From NCBI RefSeq assembly GCF_963974425.1, contig NZ_CAXBCK010000016.1, forward strand, positions 11,935 through 75,934: DNA of 64,000 nucleotides. The letters run 5' to 3'. The translations under genes and the position numbers were made by a program. Within the stretch, counting starts at the first letter, position 1. Each line of letters starts with the position of its first letter. Shown in pieces: positions 59,362 through 64,000 of the stretch. Below the pieces are notes generated by a model. It was not told the DNA's origin and did not search any database. It saw only the letters and a program-made list of their open reading frames with translations. This stretch comes from Marixanthomonas sp963974425. Its GTDB lineage: Bacteria; Bacteroidota; Bacteroidia; Flavobacteriales; Flavobacteriaceae.

Positions 59362-62300
59362 ATGAAAAGTATTCTCACATATACATATATTCTTAGCTTT
59401 GTATTGGCTCTATTTTGTGCAAAAGAAACTTTATCGCAACAAAATGAGGTGGTCCAAAAGCAAGTTTCTTTTCGTGAATTGACCGTAAAACAAGGCTTAT
59501 CGCAAAACAGTGTCGTGAGTATTGCTCAAGATAGCACCGGATTTATGTGGTTTGCTACGCAAGACGGGCTTAATAAGTACAACGGTAAAAAGTTTACACA
59601 TTACGATAGACAGTTTGAAGATATTACAAGGCCAACCTTTAGTAAACTTGGTAAAATTTATGTGGACAAAGAAGGAAAGCTATGGATTGTTTCCAATACA
59701 GGAGTTTTGGAAGTTTACCATGAAGAAGAAGACTCGTTTAAGGTTGCTTTAGATATTAAAAGTGCAAGTGTATTTTTTCAGGATAGTAAAAAAGAATATT
59801 ATTTAGGCACCTACGGAAATGGGTTCTATAAAATTAATCCAACTACAAAAGACACGATACAACTTCTTAAAAAAGAGGATCTTTCGCTTAACAGCTATGA
59901 TATTATAGAATGGCAAGGAACCATTCTTGCTTCTACTTCAAAAGGGCTGTTACAAATTAAAGATGGTAATTATGGTTTTCTTGAAAATGAATTATTTCAA
60001 AATACAACTCTCAGTGCCCTATCAAAATATGAAGAAACTACATTATTTACTGGAAGCTATGGGAAAGGCCTATTTATCAAAAAAGCAAAGGAAAAAGCAT
60101 TTTCACACTTCTCTGGGTTTGAGAATTATCCCTTTCCGATAGACTTAAACATTCAAGATTTATTATTAGATAACCAACAACGCCTTTGGGTAGCAACTTA
60201 TGGAAATGGTGCTTATTTAATAGATTTTGAAAAGAAATACATTCAAAATTTTACCGCAAATAAAACCGACCCTTATGCACTTCATTACAATGATGTGCTA
60301 TGCCTCTATAAAGATTTTACCCAAACTGTTTGGCTGGGTACAGACGGAGCAGGTTTAAGTTTTTATGATGAAAATTTGGTTAAGTTCAATGTACTTACCA
60401 ACAACCAAACTCCTCCTAATATTCACGTGGATGTAATTCGTTCGATTGTTGTAAGTGACAATACAATATGGATGGGTACATCAGGAAAAGGTTTGACCAA
60501 AGCATCTTTATCCGGTAAAAAGTTTAAAACCTTTACACAAGAGAACTCAAATTTAGCGGGCGATAGGGTTATGAGTCTTTATATGGACAACGGTAATCTT
60601 TTAATTGGACATCAAAATAACGGGTTACAAACCTTATATGAAGATGATACAATTACAAGCTGTAAAGGCACTGAAAATCTTACCATTTGGAAAATACTGA
60701 AACGCGATAAAACCACCTTCTGGCTTTGCACCCGAAATCAAGGTCTTGTTGTTTATGATAAAACAGAAGGAGTTGTAAAAAAATTTGATGTAACCAATTC
60801 AAGTTTACAGACCAACAATATTCGTACTGTCGCGCAAGGTGACAACAACACACTTTGGATTGGTACAGAAAACGATGGATTGTACAGGTTGAATATTTCA
60901 AAAGACTCCATTACCAAAATTAAATCGATCCCAGATAACATTAAATGTTTGTACTATTCCAAAAACTTGCTTTGGGTAGGCACTAATGGAAACGGCCTGA
61001 AATTGTACAACATAGCCGAAAAAAACATTCAAACGTATACCAAAAAAGATGGGCTCCCTAACAATGTGGTCTATGGTATTTTACCAGATGGTCAAAACAA
61101 TCTTTGGCTGAGCACCAATCAAGGGTTAACAAAAATAAGTACCGATGCAAATTACCGGTCCACGATTGAAAACTACAGTAATTATGATGGATTACAAGCT
61201 TTAGAATATAATACAGGAGCCTATTTTAAAGATGAAAAAGGCACGCTTTATTTTGGCGGATTGGAAGGCATTAATTGGTTTCAACCCAGTCAATTAACTT
61301 TTAACCCCAAAAAGCCAAAAACTGTTATTACTGGTTTAGAGGTTTTTAATGAGGAAAAAAAAATGGTTCCTAACCAGAAACTACCTTATAATAAAAACAC
61401 CTTAACCTTTAACTTTTCTTCGTTGCATTACTCGCAACCCGAACGCAATCAATATAAATACAAACTTGTTAATAACGACAAAGACTGGATTGCTTCTGGC
61501 AATAACAATACAGCTCATTATACCAACTTACCACCAGAAGATTATACCTTTCAGGTAATATCCAGTAATTACGATGGAGTTTGGAATAACACGCCTGCCT
61601 CCTATTCTTTCACTATTTTAAAACCATGGTATGCTTCTACAATGGCTATTATTATCTATATAATTTGTGTTTTGCTTCTAATGTATGGACTCTATGCTTA
61701 TTTAAAATGGAGATGGAACGTTAAAAATCAATTAAGACTTGAACACGAAGAAACCGAACGACTTAAAAAACTGGACGAGTTTAAAACAAAACTATACACC
61801 AATATTTCGCACGAAATACGGACGCCGTTAACCTTAATTTCTGGGCCGGTGGAAAACCAATTGAAAAAACAAAAATTAAGACCAGAGGATAAAAAAGATC
61901 TCGATTTAATACAACAAAACTCAAACCGGTTAATGCGCTTGGTAAACCAAATGTTAGATTTATCGTTGATCGATTCAGGCGAAGTAAAATTAACCGTTAA
62001 AAAAGCAAACCTTTCAATTCTTTTACATCAAATAACAGCAGCATTTCAATATACAGCAAGAAGTAAAGAAAAAAGTATAGAAAATAATATTCAAGAAATA
62101 AAAGAAGCTTGGTTTGATACTGATGTAATAGAAAAAACGGTATCCAACCTTTTGTCTAATGCCGTAAAGTATGCTCCTACTAATACGAATATTCAATTTA
62201 AAGCTTTTGAAAAGGAAGGGAATGTATCGCTTTCAGTAAGTAATGTGAAAAGTGATTCTAAAAAAACGGATTTAAAACAGCTGTTTGAACGCTTCCATCA

Positions 62301-63285
62301 AAATGACTCATCTTCAGAAGGGATGGGAGTTGGACTTGCACTTGTAAAAGAGTTAGTTGTTCTACATAGAGGCACTATATCGGCTTCTGAAAATGATGTT
62401 AATGAAATAACTTTTTGCGTTACCTTACCCATAACCAAAGATGCTTTTATGGAAAGTGAAATCTACAAAAAAGATAAAAACAGTACTGAAACCAAAGCAA
62501 CTCAGTGTAAAACACTTAAAAAAGACACTCCTACTTATTCTGTATTGGTCGTTGAAGACAACCTTGAAATTCAAGATTATATCGCTTCTAACCTCAATGA
62601 GGCTTATACAGTATTCACTGCGGAAAATGGCAAAAAAGGAATTAACAAAGCAAAAAAAGAACTCCCACACTTAATTATCAGCGATATAATGATGCCCTTA
62701 ACCAATGGAATAGAACTGTGTAATACGCTAAAAAGTGATGAGCTGACAAGCCACATCCCTATCATCCTGTTAACGGCAAAAGTTGGTGAAGAAAATGAAA
62801 TTGAAGGTTTTAAAACCGGGGCTGATGCCTACATCACAAAACCCTTCAGTATTAAAAAACTACGTGTACGAGTTAAAAAACTGATTGAAAGCAGGCAAAA
62901 ACTGAAAGAACATTTCGGTAAAACGTTTGAACTAAACCCAGAGCTTGCCATTACCTCTACCGAAACAAACTTTCTAAACCGTATGCAGGAGGTACTGGAC
63001 AAACACATTACAAACCCTGAACTTACTAGTGAAGAGTTTTCAAGGCTCATGCACATGAGCCGTACCCAACTGCACCGCAAACTGACCTCCATTGTTGGTA
63101 TGAATACAACGACGTTTATTAGATTACAACGTTTGAAGTTGGCAGGCGCTTTACTTAAAGAAGCCGATAGCAGTACTTCGGAAATTGCTTATCAAGTAGG
63201 CTTTAACTCTCCATCATACTTTACCCGTTGCTTTAAGGAAGTATATGGTTGTACCCCGACTGAATATATGCTTAAACAGACATAA
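59362..63285 (+). CDS. Hybrid two-component system sensor-regulator (HTCS)
   Basis: 1307 residues in one chain: signal peptide (1-25), two seven-bladed Reg_prop propellers and a Y_Y_Y domain in the periplasm (about 30-750; SQNSVVSIAQDSTGFMWFAT, LPPEDYTFQVISSNYDGVWN), a membrane helix (about 758-782, AIIIYIICVLLLMYGLYAY), HisKA with NISHEIRTPL (His817), HATPase_c (about 910-1025; NLLSNAVKYAPT, GMGVGLALV), a receiver domain (about 1060-1175, phospho-acceptor Asp1108 in ISDIMMP) and an AraC-type HTH (about 1205-1305). HTCS proteins of Bacteroidota usually sense an oligosaccharide and switch on a polysaccharide-utilisation locus. No SusCD pair or glycosidase lies beside it here, so the ligand and target are unknown. 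Confidence 0.93.
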   Translation: MKSILTYTYILSFVLALFCAKETLSQQNEVVQKQVSFRELTVKQGLSQNSVVSIAQDSTGFMWFATQDGLNKYNGKKFTHYDRQFEDITRPTFSKLGKIYVDKEGKLWIVSNTGVLEVYHEEEDSFKVALDIKSASVFFQDSKKEYYLGTYGNGFYKINPTTKDTIQLLKKEDLSLNSYDIIEWQGTILASTSKGLLQIKDGNYGFLENELFQNTTLSALSKYEETTLFTGSYGKGLFIKKAKEKAFSHFSGFENYPFPIDLNIQDLLLDNQQRLWVATYGNGAYLIDFEKKYIQNFTANKTDPYALHYNDVLCLYKDFTQTVWLGTDGAGLSFYDENLVKFNVLTNNQTPPNIHVDVIRSIVVSDNTIWMGTSGKGLTKASLSGKKFKTFTQENSNLAGDRVMSLYMDNGNLLIGHQNNGLQTLYEDDTITSCKGTENLTIWKILKRDKTTFWLCTRNQGLVVYDKTEGVVKKFDVTNSSLQTNNIRTVAQGDNNTLWIGTENDGLYRLNISKDSITKIKSIPDNIKCLYYSKNLLWVGTNGNGLKLYNIAEKNIQTYTKKDGLPNNVVYGILPDGQNNLWLSTNQGLTKISTDANYRSTIENYSNYDGLQALEYNTGAYFKDEKGTLYFGGLEGINWFQPSQLTFNPKKPKTVITGLEVFNEEKKMVPNQKLPYNKNTLTFNFSSLHYSQPERNQYKYKLVNNDKDWIASGNNNTAHYTNLPPEDYTFQVISSNYDGVWNNTPASYSFTILKPWYASTMAIIIYIICVLLLMYGLYAYLKWRWNVKNQLRLEHEETERLKKLDEFKTKLYTNISHEIRTPLTLISGPVENQLKKQKLRPEDKKDLDLIQQNSNRLMRLVNQMLDLSLIDSGEVKLTVKKANLSILLHQITAAFQYTARSKEKSIENNIQEIKEAWFDTDVIEKTVSNLLSNAVKYAPTNTNIQFKAFEKEGNVSLSVSNVKSDSKKTDLKQLFERFHQNDSSSEGMGVGLALVKELVVLHRGTISASENDVNEITFCVTLPITKDAFMESEIYKKDKNSTETKATQCKTLKKDTPTYSVLVVEDNLEIQDYIASNLNEAYTVFTAENGKKGINKAKKELPHLIISDIMMPLTNGIELCNTLKSDELTSHIPIILLTAKVGEENEIEGFKTGADAYITKPFSIKKLRVRVKKLIESRQKLKEHFGKTFELNPELAITSTETNFLNRMQEVLDKHITNPELTSEEFSRLMHMSRTQLHRKLTSIVGMNTTTFIRLQRLKLAGALLKEADSSTSEIAYQVGFNSPSYFTRCFKEVYGCTPTEYMLKQT

Positions 63286-63396
63286 GCAAAAAATGTTATT
63301 GTTTTTGCAACATTTGTAATAGCTTCTGAAACATATCTTAATAAATTAAGGCAAAGCATTTTATAGCTTTATACCAGTACTATAAAATGTCAAGAT

Positions 63397-63841
63397 ATGA
63401 AGCTACGTATAATACTTTTCCTAACGCTTTACGGAAGCAATTCCTGTAATCAGCAAGAAACATTTACCGAAATTAAACTCGAGTACGCTTCAGCGATGTG
63501 TCAAGGATATTGCGATTACTCCTTTATTGTAAATAAAAAGATCAAGGAAATTATTAAAACACCTGGAAAAGCTAATACCCAGTCCTGAACTAAAAGATAA
63601 AAAAGACACCATCAATCTCACAACAGAAGATTGGCAACAGATAAGACAAGCATTTCTATTGGACTCCATAAGAGCCTTACCCAAAATAAACGGATGTCCC
63701 GGTTGCGATGATGGTGCTATAGGTTCTTTACAGGTAATTTCTGAAAAAGATACAATTTCAATAAAATTTGAAGGGCCTAATCCCCCAAAAAGTATTACCC
63801 CAATGGTTAGGTTAATTACTAAAGAAACATTTAGAGATTAA
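63397..63841 (+). pseudogene. Frame-disrupted small lipoprotein-like gene
   Basis: Frame 1 from ATG 63397 gives MKLRIILFLTLYGSNSCN (lipobox Cys17) and continues through YASAMCQGYCDYSFIVNKK to a stop at 63586-63588. From about 63570 the next frame (+1 base) carries the rest: LIPSPELKDKKDTINLT, TEDWQQIRQAFLLDS, CPGCDDGAIGSLQVI and a stop at 63839-63841. Both halves look coding, and the switch falls within about 63555-63580, near A-rich runs. A one-base insertion explains it: a true pseudogene, a sequencing error, or programmed frameshifting. About 147 residues when joined. Function unknown. Confidence 0.6.
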
Positions 63842-63950
63842 TTAGAATCATTTTTGTTGTAGACTTGAACAAAGAATCTATGGTCAAATGAAGAAACAAT
63901 ATTTATTAGGGGACAAAATTATTAGTCTCTATGTTTAATTCTTAGGCATA

Positions 63951-63983
63951 AAAAAAGCCCCTCATCAAATGATGAGGGGCTTT
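63951..63983 (-). terminator. Strong terminator, probably of a leftward rRNA operon
   Basis: GCCCCTCATC (63957-63966) pairs perfectly with GATGAGGGGC (63971-63980) around the loop AAAT; read leftward it is followed by a seven-T run. It directly follows (leftward) the candidate 5S rRNA end at 63991-64000. Confidence 0.85.
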
Positions 63984-63990
63984 ATAAGAA

Positions 63991-64000
63991 GGCGGCGACC
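63991..64000 (-). rRNA. rrf: 3' end of 5S rRNA gene (cut by window edge)
   Basis: The last ten bases, GGCGGCGACC, read leftward as GGTCGCCGCC, the typical 3' end of Bacteroidota 5S rRNA (…GAGTAGGTCGCCGCC). A strong leftward terminator follows within 10 bp. Only ten bases are visible, so the call rests on context. Confidence 0.55.

Noticed and set aside
1..64000. tRNA genes, transposases and phage genes
   Set aside because: I looked for tRNA T-loop signatures and for transposase or integrase motifs in the encoded proteins and saw none; a covariance-model scan would be decisive.

Overview
The window is chromosomal DNA of a member of the Flavobacteriaceae (Bacteroidota), probably marine or free-living; I cannot place the genus. 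Support: three proteins carry type IX secretion (T9SS) C-terminal sorting domains; several genes are preceded by the Bacteroidota -7 promoter element TAnnTTTG; the DNA is AT-rich; and families typical of the group are present (DUF5686, DUF4249, DUF4412, a hybrid two-component system, a TonB receptor with a carboxypeptidase-like N-terminal domain, and EttA next to a tiny membrane protein).

Layout. 1-2065: leftward run of three secreted proteins (the last cut by the edge). 2439-7271: CsbD stress protein, SixA-like lipoprotein, lipoprotein, SmpB, DUF5686 outer-membrane protein. 7356-10298: T9SS beta-helix adhesin built of long repeats. 10544-16461: Pcm, M14 carboxypeptidase, MBL-fold lipoprotein, XRE-type membrane regulator with an inverted repeat at its promoter, HExxH membrane protein, and a long intergenic inverted repeat. 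16829-24341: accessory region of single co-oriented genes: a Schlafen-AlbA/NB-ARC/TPR STAND protein (probable anti-phage defence), TlpA lipoprotein, S41 peptidase, small membrane protein, HD hydrolase, VOC protein and lipoprotein. The first three intervals share a related 150-175 bp spacer, which looks like a gene-cassette array without an integrase. 24444-36566: DUF1801-DUF2200 pair, COG2509 flavoprotein, T9SS BNR-propeller protein, EttA, DinB, a 59-residue membrane protein, acyl-CoA carboxylase beta subunit and a YfbK-like vWA protein.

36668-41418 is a menaquinone operon, menA-(UPF0173 hydrolase)-menC-(CPBP protease)-menE, read leftward. 41514-45410 is a giant T9SS choice-of-anchor I protein with a 549-bp internal tandem duplication. 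45615-54926 is housekeeping: DoxX, HolA with a divergent HsdR_N-like nuclease-fold protein, GNAT, RecQ, kdsD-tatC-CMD operon and monomeric isocitrate dehydrogenase. 55005-63285 holds a TonB receptor/DUF4249 uptake pair, murQ with a small membrane protein, and a 1307-residue hybrid two-component regulator. After a frame-disrupted lipoprotein gene, the window ends in what looks like the terminator and last 10 bases of a leftward 5S rRNA gene, so an rRNA operon probably starts just outside.

Most genes are ordinary core functions. The best candidates for new biology are the STAND protein with its cassette-like spacers (16.8-23.4 kb) and the dispersed intergenic elements at 11.3, 15.7, 30.2, 32.1 and 34.6 kb. 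I saw no tRNA gene, CRISPR array, transposase or integrase.
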